Below, one piece after another: positions 24,874-38,725 of a DNA stretch of 64,000 nt. The position numbers and the translations under genes are program-made. The stretch is from Hybos culiciformis (taxonomy: Eukaryota; Arthropoda; Insecta; Diptera; Hybotidae). The DNA lies in contig OZ023273.1 in NCBI GenBank assembly GCA_964007475.1, forward strand, positions 124,605,812 through 124,669,811. The letters are read 5' to 3'. How positions within the stretch are numbered: the stretch's first letter is position 1; every line of letters starts with the position of its first letter. The notes beneath the pieces were generated by a model. That model saw only the letters and a list, made by a program, of their open reading frames with translations, did no database searches and was not told where the DNA came from.

Positions 24874-27800
24874 GTCATAGCAAGGAAATTGTGAAATTGT
24901 GTAAAAAAATATTTTTTGTTACTTATTTTTATAGTAGCAAATTTTGTTACAATTCATTATATATAAAAGTTATATAAAAGTTATAACTTTATAGCTGGTT
25001 CTTTTAGCTAATCTTCCAACGAATTTTTTTTTCAGTGTGGTGTTTTCTTATATTACCAGTTCTTCTCTACTTCGCAAGTAATAATGTTTGTACAAATTTT
25101 TAATTTTTTTCATTACAAATTCGAGTGTGTGACTTATATCCTTTTTATCAAGTTATTTGAATGATACAATTTATTGTAAATTAATAATTGTTCGAAAAGG
25201 AATTCAGCACAATTTCAGTAACTATAACTACTACAACACAGTTTAAGCTGTAAGTTCTATAGATTACTTACTTGGTCCATATATTATATTCTTTTAAAAC
25301 TCTCAGACGACGTGTATAGAATTTCCTTTTTTATAATTAATTTTTTTTTTTTTGAAATTGGATACTATTTAAAATGGAAAATTAAACTAAAATATGTACA
25401 TTATATTTATTACAATGAACACTTTACAAATAAGTATATAGAATGATATAGTCATTAAATTAAATACCATAATGTAATGCACTTATGCTTGGGAAAACAA
25501 CTTTTATGGAGACAATTTTCATTTGATGTTTACCTTTCTCGTTGCTCGACGATGAGTGCATTATCTTTTTAATTTTTTTTATTTTTTATCTAATTCAATG
25601 TTTCTTTAGCTTGTTACCATTATTGACCCATATAAAAAGTTGACTTCATTATATTATATCATAAATATTTTCTGTGTATATACAGACTTTTATCTCAAAA
25701 ATACATTTTGGCTTTGTGAAATTTAATATGAGGAAAAAAAATCATTATTTTAATTTTACATTTAACTATCCGGGAAAAACAACTATGTGTGAACGGTTTC
25801 TGAATAAAAGTAACGAGCAGTTGGTACATAATCATTGAAGCAATGTGCTGTAGGTTATTATTTGGTATTTAAAAAAGATGCGAGTGAGATTTGTACGTAG
25901 CAGAATCTTTTTCATTTTGTTATACTAAATCTCATTAGAGTACAGATTATTTTGGTATATTTAACCTTCATATCGTTTGTTAGTTTAAGAATTTTTTTTA
26001 AATTGAACTCAGTTCAATTTTCAAATCTGAATCTTTTGACAAAGGCTTATTTGGGAATCTGAAACAATGCAAACGCTAGCTTATTAGTTTGAGAAATATC
26101 CAATTTTTTTTAGACGAGGGTGTTTTAGTCGCTAATAAGAGAATACACAATACAATTATGCGTGTAAGCTTAATTAAAAAAATGAATTCAAGGCTCTTTA
26201 TTACAACATAAAAGTGAATTCAAAAAATAAAACCATAAATAAATCAAATTACTATAGTAACAGAAGATCGTTTTAGTACATGTTGCTGAAGTTCCTGAAC
26301 TAAAACTAAAACATCAAGTAAATGCATCAAGTTATTTTGAACCAATATTTTTTATTCAATTTCGGATGCTATTTTTTTAATACTTTTTTAATCAACTTCG
26401 TATCTTTAATAATCTAAAGTTTTTTTTTTTAATAAAAATAGGAACCTTAAACATTATATAGCCACATATGTATATTATACATATATACATTACATCGTGT
26501 ACATTAAAAATAGATTTAATAAAATTTAATGAAAAATCAAAAGAAAAATATAGAAGATAAAAAATATTTAATGAAAAACTGCGACGACTCCATGGAAACC
26601 ACACATCAGACTATTTTGTAATGAAAAATTATATTTAATGAAAATAATTTTTTTTTTCAGAGAAATCATAAATTGCTTGCAGTTAGTGCAGGGGAAAAAA
26701 ATTAGTTCCATATGTTGTACATGCATCAGGAGTTATATAAAACTATAAATATTATATGTACAACTTCATAGCTGGTTTTTATGGTGGATTTTTCAACGAG
26801 TTATTTTTCAATATAATTTTAAAATAATTTCAGTAATTTTCAAAAAAATCAACTTAAAATTTCACTATACCAGCAAACTAAAATATTTTAGAATAGTTTT
26901 TTAACTAACACTGGTTTATTAAAGATTTAGAATTATTAGTTAATTGAATTTATTATGGTCGAATATTTTTGGATTAAAAAAAGGCTTGTATGAAGCAATT
27001 AGCGAAAAAAATTTATTAAACTTAATAAATGTCAAATAATTAGGTCCATTAATTTAAAAAAAAAAATATATATAAATGTCAAAACTCTTTTATACAATAA
27101 TTTATTTTATATATAAGTATTTGGCCGCAACCACAATTTGGCCAGGTTATTATAAAGTCAACAAAAAATAAATCATAAAAATAATAAAAAAAATAAATAT
27201 ATAAAATTTTCTAAATAAATTTCAATTTTTATATTTTTGAAATTATTCCCTAAAGTGGTTTAAAAAATAAATCTTATGACTTTTAGACTTGTTTTTTTTT
27301 TATTTTTATTTTTATGAAATAAAAATAATAATAATTGGAACAAAATATAAAGACAGAGAGAGCGAAAAAAAAAACAAAAAAAAAAAAGAATAAGCTTGAT
27401 GTTAATCTTTCTTTCTGCATATGACCATTATTATCATAAATCTTTTATTCAAATATACATTTTAAAAAGCTAAAAAATTTGTGAAGAATTATAATTTTTT
27501 TTTTATAAATTTATATTTTTTATTATTTTTTGTTTTTTTATCCGCTTTAAAGTTTGTTTGAAAAAAAATTTTTTATAAATATATATATAATTTTTTTTTT
27601 TTGATATGTACATATTTATTTGGAACTTTTTATTGAAGAGCAAAAAAATTATCTACTACCCAAAAAAAAAAAAATAAATAATTTTCTGGAAAAAATTCAT
27701 TTCCATGCTAGAAAAATAATTTTTCTTGAACTTTTATTTTTTTATTTTTTTTTTTTGATGAGTTTTTTGTTTCTCTTTTTGCGACTATAGATATTACGAA

Positions 27801-30800
27801 AATGAAAACTAGAGATAGAATGGAATTTAATTTAAAAATTTTTTTTTTTATAATTTTTTTTTATTTTTTTTTTTTATAATTTTAAATTATTTATTTTATA
27901 TGTTTGTGTCCTAAAGTATTTTTTTTTTCTTTTTTTTTTATAATATTGGTAATCATTTATTTTCACACTTTTATGAATTAAATGAAAGGACATTATGATA
28001 AAAAATAAAAATAAAAAAAAAATCACTCTGTGAAATAGACGAGCATTGTAATTTAATTTTTCTTTTATTCAATTATATAATATAAATATATATTTTCTGA
28101 TTCCTATATAACAAAATATGCTGTCAAACTTTTATATAATATTCAACAAGTGTTTATTAGAAGAAAATTAATTGAATTTAAATCTATTTAGTGTGCCACT
28201 AAAGAGAATGTTCAAAACAAAGATCCTATATATATATTTTTTTAAAAGATTGGAAAATTTGTTCACGAATATGAATTATTTAATTATTTCATTATTTATA
28301 TCTTCAACATTTTTAATTTTGGTCTGATCTGGAAGGTATAAAGTTTAAATCTTTAAATCAATATTATATTCAATAGTACATGTTCTTAGAGTACATATAG
28401 TTATACATATTTTAATAGCGTTAGTGATGATACCAGCTTTTTCTACAAACGCTTTCTTAATGTCAATTAATGTTTCGAATCTCTTGTCAATATTGCTAGA
28501 GTTTACATCGCTTGATCATAGTTTTATTATAATTGGTTTATTATTAAAAAATTATTAAAAATAATTGATTTTTTGTCAAAATACCAAAAAGATTCAAAAA
28601 AAAAAAAAATTCTTATATACAACGACATACAAAATTAATAAATTGTGAACATTAAATTTCTGTGGGTGGCAAAGATTTTTTGATTTTATTATTGATATGA
28701 TGAAAAATTTTCATATTCAAAGCATCCAAAAGAAATTTTTCATATAGTACTCGTTAGGATATGATATCTGTTTACTGTATCATGGATCTATCTCATATAT
28801 AATCATCATATAATTTTAATGAAAAGAAATATTTAACCAAATATGAATATGGCCAAATATTTAATTTTGATTTTAACGAAACAGTTTTGGTTTACTTTCC
28901 CATAGTTCTCTTTTATGTATAATTTCTTTGTCAAAATTTATTTTATGAAAAATAATTTAATAATAATAGTTTTTCACATATCTTATATATACCATACAAT
29001 TTTCTCTCTCACCATGGCTGAAATATCAAAGTCTCTTAAACGTAATGTCAAACTTTTTGTTTTTGTTTCACTGTTTAAAAATTTTCACCAACACAGTTTA
29101 AAATCGAAATTATTTATTATTAAATTCTAAGAATGTGACAATTTTTATTAAATGTTGACAATTTTTGTTTTTCTTCGCAATATGTTTCCCTAATGTTTTC
29201 AAAAATATATTGCATAAGGATACAAAAAGATTATGAAAATTAATCAAAATAATAAAATTTTCAACTGAGTAGAATTCGATAAAAAAGTTTGCATTTAAAA
29301 TTTTATTGTCTGATGTTATTTTTTTCTACATTCAATGGCTTTTTTTTTTCAATGAACATTACCATATATAGTTAATTTCACTCATATTCATATTATATGA
29401 ATAGTTTTTCGTTATTTTATTTTTACTCGTTGGACAAATAAAATAAATCCTATTACAAAGAGACATGATGTAGGTAATGTTCTAATGAATGCGATGCTCA
29501 TTAAAAAGTACAACCGAACAATGCCCAACTTTATGAAAATTGAACTGCTACATAAAATTTATTAAAGTTTACATTTTTAATGAACAATTCGGTCATAATT
29601 GTTACCATATTTCCATCAATTACATCAGTGAAATCTGTTTAAGTAAACAAATGAACATTTGTGGGAATTGATTGTTTCTATTTTGCGGCGTAGGATTAAA
29701 TTATGGCATTATGTTGCACAAAAAATTTATAAGTATAATAATTTTTTATATAAATAACGTATTTCTCGTTTCAATCCAACTTAAGTGTTTATTTTCTACA
29801 TTTTACTATTATACTATTATGATGTTTATTATATGAACATTCTTATGCAAATCTATTATTGAAATGAATTTAAAATCTATAATTGTACAATAAATTTCTT
29901 TTTATGAAAATTTTCAAAATTATTATTTTATTCCAATCATTATTAGTTTTAAATTTCTAGTACATTAAGTTACTAAATTGAATTTTGATAAGCAAATTTT
30001 TGAATTTATAAAATTATTTTTTATTTTATTTTTTTCGATAAATGTATTAATAGAATTAGGATATTTTTAATAATAAAAATTTTAATATCCGGGCTCTTGT
30101 ATTATAAATTATACAAGAAAAAAGTATACAGAGAATCAAAATTTAATTCTAAGTATAATATCTGTATGACTGTGTATATATAGTACACTATAATAGATAT
30201 AGAATAGAAACAATCGTTGATATTATTTGTTCATGAACATGAATACGTAATATTGAAAAGAATTAAATTGGAAATTCTTGGTTTCATTTGAATTTCAATT
30301 TTCAAACTACATTATTTGGAAGCAAAAAAAAAAAAATATTTATTTTTTTTTGAAGAATTCCTGATGCATATTTTAATTCAATAGATAATATTGAATATTA
30401 AATATTATTTATTTTTATTTTAAGATGAGCTTGAGGATACTGTTATGTAAATATCTGGTGTGGGATTAACTTTTGTCCGCCGGTTGACAATTGACACAAA
30501 ATGTTAGAATTGTCAGCAAGATGAAATTATAATTTTGGTATTATTTTCGAGAATGATTTCTATTAATTTAAGTTTAATTTGTGAATTCTTTCACAGGTTT
30601 CCAGATTTTTAAAGTTCTGCTACCTGTTTTGTTCAAAAAAAATTGTCGAATTGATGTTCTTTTTTTCAATCAATTATTTTTGTGGAATATTTACCATTTT
30701 GACCGAAGTGACAAAACAATATTCAATTTTCTGCAAAATAAAAATGAAAACATACCATTAACCGATTATGTTCAAATATCTTATATTTTTGTTGTAGCAT

Positions 30801-31538
30801 GTAACAAATGAAAAACTTTTAATTTCACATTAGTTAACTATAATAACTAAAAATTTAATAGAAATAATAAGAAATTCATTAGGTACTGCCTCAGTATTAA
30901 AATTCAGGAATATTTCCCATATAAGAAAGTTTACGCAATTTAAGACGAATCAATATCTAAAATTATATCACAAATTTTTCATTATCTATGCTTGAATTTA
31001 AGACTCTCAGGCTGAATTCACAATATATATCATTAATGAAGTACACCAAACTGCTAAGTTTATTTAAATTTCCACCAACATCTAATTTTTATTAGAAAAA
31101 TTATGTAATTACAATATAAAATAATAAATACTAATAATATAAAAGAAGACTTGAAAAAAGAAACCGAAATGTATTGAACTGTATAAAATATGAAAATAAT
31201 TACCAAAAATTAATTGGAGCATGTTATGCTTTTTAATTATTTTTTTTATTGGTGATTCTGTTTTTATATAATTTGTTTCAAAGAACCCTTCAATTCAATT
31301 AAAACATTAACAGAACATAATAAGATTTTTTATAGCATGCAAAACAATAAAGACGGAAATATTTGTTATCATCATTATAAATAATAAATGTACCAAAAAT
31401 TTCAGTGATATTTGTGTGGTGAAACCTTTTTTTTTTATAAATAAAATTAAAATAAAAAAATTCGTTTAAGAACACTTAAGTATAGACACTCCTTTGGTGT
31501 GAAATTGTAATCATCAAAAACATTAATATACCGCATAC
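24874..31538. other. AT-rich DNA, probably hexokinase intron 1
   Basis: No supportable exon. The part from about 27.1 to 28.1 kb is extreme low-complexity T/A sequence. The open frames at 26392-26604, 28915-29130 and 30581-30811 have no recognisable domain and look like chance frames. Confidence 0.5.
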
Positions 31539-31580
31539 TTGAAGTCGTAGTCTAGCTAAGAGCTTACTAATAATTGTCAT
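31539..31580 (-). CDS. candidate first coding exon of hexokinase (14 residues)
   Basis: On the minus strand a strong acceptor TTATTTTCAG is followed at once by ATG and an open 42-nt stretch encoding MTIISKLLARLRLQ, then a GTATGC donor after 31539. It ends on a codon boundary, exactly the phase required by the hexokinase exon at 10766, which starts with a whole Val codon. Joined, the sequence reads LLARLRLQ then VKEILNN, a plausible amphipathic N-terminus. The start codon abuts the acceptor, so a 5' untranslated exon must lie upstream. The distance (20.8 kb) and the small size make this a prediction; RNA reads would settle it. Confidence 0.5.
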
Positions 31581-32412
31581 CTGAAAATAAAAAATCAGTT
31601 TTGAATTAAAAAAAAAAAAAAAAACTCAATATTTTTCTTTTCTTTAATACTTAATCAATTTTATTTTCATTCATTTTGTTTTTTTTTTTTTGATTTAGTG
31701 ACATTTCCGACATTGTCGTGATAAAATTTTCTTATAATTCTTCTGTACCAAAAAAATAAAAAAATAAAAAAATCCCTACAAAATAAACACAATAGTATAC
31801 AAGAAAATAATATTTTAATCCATATCTTTTAACAATAAAAAATATAATACTAAACTAAAGTACCTAAACTTCATTATTCATTTTAAAAAATGAGCTATTG
31901 GACTGTTTGTATCTTAAAAAAAAAAAAAAAAAAAATAAATCTATATATATACAAAACCATAATAAAAAATATATTTATTTGACAATAAAGAATAGAATTG
32001 GATCAATTTAAATTCCTGAAAAATGTATAAATAACATAACAAAAAAAAAAAAAACAAAAAAAAAAAAAATGTATATCTTTATTTTAAAAGAAATATCTTA
32101 ATTTTATTCTTGTGTTGTGTTTGACAAGGTTAAATTAAAAATCAAATAACTGTTTGTTCATTTTTCCTTTATTTCCGTAAAAAAAATATAACAAAGAATA
32201 AAATTCTGGTAAGGCTGGTAAATGTTTTTATTATTATTAAATATCACTTTCTTTAAATATATAATATTGAGATAATAATAACAATCAACTTGATGCAGCC
32301 TCAATATGAAGTTTTTTATGAATATTTATGGATTGAAAAACACTGGAAGCAAATAAATGTTATGGTCAATAAGTTTTATATAGTTTATATAGCCAGCACC
32401 ACACGATCTTAC

Positions 32413-32600
32413 GAACGTTTAAAGCGTGATGGCTGATTCTCGTACCAGTCCAGTGTCAAACGTCCACATTCGAGCTGGAGTATGTTACAGCTGTTGTTGA
32501 ACATCAGGTCAACATTTGAATCAAATGTTAAGTTTTTTTTTTCCATTGACGATGCGTTTGGGAAATATTTGATACACAATTCGTCCGTAGCAAAGAAATA
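32413..32600 (-). other. possible 5' untranslated exon or promoter-proximal island
   Basis: This island is richer in G+C than its surroundings and ends on the minus strand at CGTTC followed by a GTAAGA donor (GT at 32412-32411). It contains no long frame: the longest ATG frame stops before the donor. It also holds a 19-bp near-perfect palindrome AACATTTGAATCAAATGTT at about 32511-32530. It lies just upstream of the candidate first coding exon and would supply its leader. The upstream limit is approximate and no core promoter motif is certain. Confidence 0.35.
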
Positions 32601-33761
32601 AGGACTGGTGGTTGGTTAGTTGAATACTTAAATAGAATTGAATACTTAAATAGAATCGAAACAATATTCAAGTGTGAAACTAATCTCCACAATTACAATT
32701 ATTGCCGTTTTAAAGTCAACTATCAGAATAATAATGGTATTTTAACATTTTTATTGGCAATATTTTTATATAAGAAAGAAAAGGACCAATCAAACACTGA
32801 ATGTGATTTAAATTCCAGCCTAATCGATGTCACGTTCCGACAACATTTTATCACTTCTTTAACCTTCCGATTTTTTTTTTCTCTAATTCTTTTTATTTTT
32901 TTTTCGTAAATATTATATAAATTTTTTAATATTTTATTTTTTATTTTTGTTATCAACTCTGTTGGATTTTAAGAGTTTTTCCTCTTTACCCAAAAGGTAA
33001 CACTTAATATGTACGACGAGTTTAAGAAAATTTATCATCTAACCGAAAAGAAAAGAATATTAGAGGATGAAAAACGATTTTCCATAACAAAAAAATAAAA
33101 AAAAAAAATCTTATTCGTTTAAATATTTACCAAACGGATTTAGGTACAATAAAAAAAAAAAATTTTATATATATGTGTATCTACTATTGAAATAATATTT
33201 AGAGAAATCATTTTATAACAATAAAAGAGATTATATTGATTTAAATTTAAATTGTGTACATGAAAAATTTTCATATATTTTTTTTTTTTGTCTTTTTTTT
33301 TTTTTTCTATTTTATTATTGGTATTTAAAGTAGTGTGGCATGGTTTGTACTAAAAACGTGTAGAATTTTTTTACATTTTTATTTAAAATTCACGATAAAG
33401 CAAATGTTATTTATGATTATTATTATTATTTAGTATAGGGTGTTGTTAAGATTTAAAAAAAAAAAATAATAATAAAAAAAATGTTGAGGATTTCTTCTTG
33501 TTCTATTTTATAAACTTTTTAGCTGTAACAATCGAGCAGAAAAGGTAACTATTGTAACATTTGACAGAAAATTCAAGTTTAAACTTTTTTGACCTAGTTT
33601 TTGGAACGTTGTTCCTTAACGCGGCTTATGGGTAACGAAAAAAGAAGTAATAGAAAAGTTTACATAACGTAACGAAATTCTGTATATGTGTTGCATGCGA
33701 TTCATAATCAAAAAAAATATATTATATTTTAATTTTTTTTTATTTTCACCTGTTGTTCCTT

Positions 33762-33883
33762 GAGGGTGGAAGTGAGGGCGGAAGTGAGGGCGGAAGTGAG
33801 GCCGGAAGTTGGGGCGGAAATGAGGGCGGAAGTGAGGGGGAAGTTAGGGTGGAAGTGAGGGCAGAAGTTAGGGCGGAAGTAAA
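33762..33883. repeat. G-rich 12-bp minisatellite (GGAAGTGAGGGC)
   Basis: About ten imperfect copies of GGAAGTGAGGGC stand out as a purine-rich tract in AT-rich DNA. An open frame across it (33753-33941) reads Gly-Gly-Ser-Glu repeats, but it shows no other coding signal and is best taken as a by-product of the repeat. Confidence 0.85.
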
Positions 33884-36800
33884 TGAGGAAACTGCAGCAA
33901 TTAGTCAATTTGGATTAATTGGAAATGAAAGCTCAATTTGAATTGATTGAAAATGAAAATTACTTATATATACGCAAAGGAACTACGTTCCTATCGGGTG
34001 TCCTATGACAGCTCTTGTGTTTTTTTTCCAAACTCAAGCGTTGACACTGACAAATAGCACAAGTTGAAAATATCGAGTTATTTTAATCGTTTAATTTTAT
34101 TTTAATTAAATTATTTGCTTTAACTGCTATTATTATGTTTAAAAAATTTCTAGTAGCTTTGCTTAACTTTATACTGAACTTATTATGTACCATTTCGTAC
34201 AATTTTATAATTTGAAGTTAATTTTCATAATTGAATCAACTTTACGCACACAAAATATAAGATAATCTATCTATATATATTTTTTGGATAAAATAAAATA
34301 TCATCTCTACAATATTCTTAGTGAAAAAATATTTTTTAATTTCATTTCATATGACATATGACTTTAACACAAAATTGAAAAAATATATTTACATACAATT
34401 TTCATTTTTACAAAAATATTTGTTATAAATGTATGTAAAATGCTAAAATAAGCATAATAGTTATGCACACTACAGCACGTTATTTTTCTAGCTTTGATTT
34501 TACTCTTTCTATTAAATCTTAAAAATGAAAAAAAAAAAAAAATTGATTTTACATTTAGTTGAAGCATAAAATTATCCAGAAGCAAAAATTTTGAAAAAAA
34601 AAAAAAATTGTTACAAAAAACTTCAGGCATTTGTCAACAGGTTGCAGAAAATTATGATGTAAATGATATGAATCTATAAATGCTTTAAGTTAGATCATAA
34701 TATAAATAAAATTATCACTAATTGTTTTTTTTTTTTTTAAATTGAAACAAACAAATAAATTTTCAATTAATTAAAAAAAAATATTTTTCTCTATATTCAT
34801 AAGAATAACATGTTTAGAATAACCAATTTCTACATTTCTAATAATTTTTATTTTACTTTCTCTAAATTCTTAAATTTCTTGAAATTATTTCTACTTGTGC
34901 ACTCCCAACACGAATTTTTTAAAATTAAATAAAATTGGTCAAAAAAAAAAAATAAAAATAATAATTAAGATTCGATTTTTCACAGTAAATTTTCTAATTT
35001 GGACAAAAGTTTTGTTATTAAAATTTAATTAATATTAAGCTTTATTAGTTTCGGTCTGATGTGTATATTAAGTAGTTAATATTGGAATATAAAATAATAA
35101 TATATTAAAATTAATAAATTTTTTTTTAAAGTCACACTGAAATTAATTTTTTATTTTTACTACTTAGGTAGGTAGTATAGGATATTCTTAATGTGGTTTA
35201 CTTTTGATAAGTAAGTTTTAATAAATGTTTTCACATACAAAATATAAGTAAAACGTATACATTGTATATACACGAACAATAAATTAATGTATTATGGACT
35301 AGTTTTAAGTCGTATTGACTACAATAAAAAAAAAATGTACTTTTTTTTTTAATTAATTATCAAAATAAAAATTTATTGGACCAGATTTTTATATAAATAC
35401 TATACACTGTTTAATATATCAGGAAGCAATAAAGAACGATGCAGAAAATTACATTTATTACTATTGACGTATCCACAACTGATCAATCGATTATATTCAC
35501 ACTAGACTTTTCTTAGACATCTCTCGAGAATTCCTCAGACAGAATTCGGTAAAATATTGAATTTCATCTTGAACTTCTTCTACCAATAATAATTTATATT
35601 TCATATTATAACATGACAGTTGTGAAAATGCATTGTTGTGTGTATCAACTTGTCTTATCAAATTTAACTATATTACTACTCTTATAAGGATCCGTGAAAT
35701 AGTCATTCTTTAGTCTCATCTCAATGTGCTTAACCGAGGACTAGTCAAATTGAATCTAATCTCAACTTAAATCCTTTATCAATAAATATATTATAATCTC
35801 ATAAGATACTGTATAAAAAAATCTATTCTTTTTCGAAGTAGAGACAAATCTTTGTAGAATAAAAAAAAAAACACTTTTTTTTATTAAAATATACTGTGAT
35901 AAAATGCGAGAGATTTGAGGTTATAACCCCATTATTATTGTAAAACCAAGTGTTATTGACGTATAATATTGACATTATAATATTTTTCCTTAAGGAATCT
36001 GATTGAATCGCCTTTTGTTATACATTGATTGAGATTTTTTTTTTTTTTGCCTTTTATTTTCATTTAAAGGAGCAATCAGACAAGAAAAATTGCTAAAAAG
36101 TTATGATTTATTAAAGAAAGAATGGAAGTTTTATTAAAAAAAAAAATTTATATTATAAAAATACTATATTTATTTTCCTAAAAATAAATTTACATGAAAA
36201 TGTAAAAGATTTTTTTTTTTTTTTTCAAGTGTTATCAATCAAAATTATTATCTATTTAGAGATAAATATTGTATAAATATTGTATACATTTTTTATTTTT
36301 TTTATTTAACTTTATATATTATTTAAATGCGTGTAGCGTATTTTTTTTATGTAGAGGTAGGTGTTTTAAGGTAATTTAGATTTAATTGAAGAAAGCTTAA
36401 ATTATGTATTAAGGTTTTTAGAAAATATAAAATCTTCCAGATAAAACTTCAGAACTTAATTTAAAATTTTTTTTTCCAGCAGGAAAGAAAAAATATCTTA
36501 TAGATAGAAGATTAATAAAATACAAGGTGTTGATAAAAATAATTGAAATTTAAATGCATAGCTTGCTGAAAAAGGAATAAAATCGTAATCGAAATTTGTT
36601 GCTAGACTTAGAATAATATTTACAACCAGATCAAACTACGTATCTTGATGCAACATTATCATTATTATCAAGTCAAACAGAAAAGAATTCAAGAAAATAT
36701 TTCTTTTAGTTAGAAAGTGAATAAATACAAGTCATCAAGAATTATTTAATTTAATTATTACTCAGTATTATTATCATCACATAAACAAAGCACAACAAAT

Positions 36801-37241
36801 TATGCAATTAAGTTTCTTTCATCAAATTAAAAAAAATTAAAATCAATATTTATGTTAACAGTATATAATAAAAAAATAATTATGTTTCCGCGTGTTATTT
36901 ATCACAAAATTTTGAACTAAAATAAATTTTATTAATCGATTTTTATATTTTCTCTTTTTTATTTTTTTATTTTTTTATTATATTTCCTTTTGTATTTTTA
37001 AGTGACACAAATCTTATGAAATATTATAAAAAATTTATAAATGTGGAGCATAACAAAACACATAAAGGTCCTTTTGTTTTTGTCTCTTAAAATGCCTTTT
37101 TGAGTTGAAACAACCTGTTTACTGTCTTATTGAATTCAATATGGTATAAATAAATTATATTAATCAATTTTATATAAATGATATTTTGCAGAGTTGACAC
37201 ATTTATTGATATGTATTGTATATGTACATAATAATACTTAC
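33884..37241. other. AT-rich non-coding DNA
   Basis: No supportable exon. A motif GGAACTACGTTCC near 33981 is a short palindrome. The remainder is AT-rich with poly-A and poly-T tracts; the open frame at 34364-34630 is F/K-rich low complexity. Confidence 0.5.
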
Positions 37242-37303
37242 TACTATAAATTTCGGTACTTATGAATTGTTCTTGTTGTTTTTTCCTTTCATTTAAAAAT
37301 TGC
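37242..37303 (-). other. putative 62-nt internal exon, gene unknown
   Basis: On the minus strand an acceptor ATTCCTTTAG precedes a 62-nt segment that ends at a consensus GTAAGT donor. Only one frame is open; it reads QFLNERKKQQEQFISTEIYS, a charged coil-like peptide. Its phase (one base before the first codon, one after the last) does not join to the hexokinase exons without a stop, so it would belong to another gene. Splice signals and frame are good, but 62 nt is short and chance cannot be excluded. Confidence 0.35.
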
Positions 37304-37562
37304 CTAAAGGAATAAAAATATAAAAATAAAAAATTTATTTAACAGTATAATAGTGACATTTTATTTTTATATCTGTTTATGTTGTTTCAAATAAGATTCT
37401 TAACTTATTTCAAATATATATATATAGTTTTTCATTTAAATATTATATAAATAAATAATTGATATGTCATAAAAGTGATTTCCTTATTTCAGCACAGCTA
37501 TTGTTAACCTTTTGTTTCTTCTGTTTTTCATTATTATTTGAATAGTTTTTAGAGGTCTAGAG

Positions 37563-38289
37563 CAGTGGTGAGATTCAGCCGGTTCGCGCGAACCGTTTCC
37601 TAAAATATTTAAGATTCGCGCAAACCGTTTCCCAAAATTTGTAGTTCGCGAAAATCGCCTGAAAAAGTTTTGAAATAACTATTCACTGTTTTAACAGTCC
37701 CTCCGTGGCAATTTCTCAACTACTCAAAGAATATACAAATTAAATTTACATTGAAATTTGTATTAAAAATAAAATTTCAATAATGTAAAAAAAAGATGTT
37801 TGTCTTTCAGTCTGTGTGTTATCTAAAAATTTAAAAACTACTTTCACACGATGAGTATCTCGACAGGTAATGCGCGTACAATTTACACTAAAACAATTTT
37901 TTTCTGGCTTTTTTATTAATTTATAAAAGAAATACTGGAAAATTTGACAAGCGTTTTACTTATTTATCTGAAAAATCTCCTTTTTCTTTAACTATGTTAT
38001 GTGAATACTGTGAGTAAAGAACTGAGTAAGAGTAAAAATATGCTTTTACAAAGTAATAAACGTGTAACAAGCAAGCCTGTTAGAACATTACAACATTTGG
38101 AAACATCAATCTAAAAATTTATGAGTTTTTATGAAGGAGAAAGTATATATATGTTCTAGAACAGATTTTAGAATTAATTAAAAAAATTAAAACAACTTTT
38201 TAGAGAGAAAATTAAAGCAACAAAAAAAATGGTATTTTTTTTTTTACGGGATGCGAACCGGTTGTTAAATGTTTTGAATCCCACCACTG
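37563..38289. mobile_element. non-autonomous hAT element with 8-bp duplication
   Basis: The left end starts CAGTGGTGAGATTCA and the right end read inward starts CAGTGGTGGGATTCA; both sides also carry subterminal AACCGGTTCG-type motifs. It is flanked by perfect 8-bp repeats GTCTAGAG at 37555-37562 and 38290-38297. CAGTG-type ends plus an 8-bp duplication define the hAT superfamily. The 727-bp body encodes no transposase. Confidence 0.88.
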
Positions 38290-38682
38290 GTCTAGAGGTC
38301 TAGTTATCTTAAATAAATATAATAAAAAAAGGTCTACAGCAAAACTTGAGCCAACTACGTTTTATGGTAAAGCATATATTTCAATTATTTGAAAATAGGA
38401 ATATTAAAATTATTTAATCAAAATATGTACTTAGTTGTTGAAGTCTTAAAATAGTTAAAAAAAAATGAAAATGCACAATAATAGGAAAATATCATAATAA
38501 TATACACATTATAATTAAGGAGTACAATTCGAAATCAAAACCCAAATACTTTTTTTTTACAAACTACATCTCTTTACAAATATACGACTTGTATACTATT
38601 TATTTCAGATATTAAAAAACCGAAAATACAATGCATATTTTCAGCTACAAATAATAAATCCAAAATATAATAGATAACTTAC

Positions 38683-38725
38683 GTTGTGGATCCTCCCAAA
38701 ACTTAAATATTTTATAATTTATCAT
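38683..38725 (-). other. putative short exon, copy 1
   Basis: On the minus strand an open frame starting at ATG (38725) reads MINYKIFKFWEDPQ and runs into a consensus GTAAGT donor (GT at 38682-38681). It could be an initial exon, or a 19-nt micro-exon beginning after the AAG at 38702. It ends with one base of the next codon and would create a stop if joined to the hexokinase exon at 10766. Product unknown. Confidence 0.25.

Noticed and set aside
33753..33941. Open frame with Gly-Gly-Ser-Glu repeats
   Set aside because: It is produced by the 12-bp minisatellite; there is no conserved domain or supporting splice or promoter signal.
38683..38725. Alternative first exon of hexokinase
   Set aside because: Its donor phase would create an immediate stop when joined to the exon at 10766, so it is not assigned to hexokinase.
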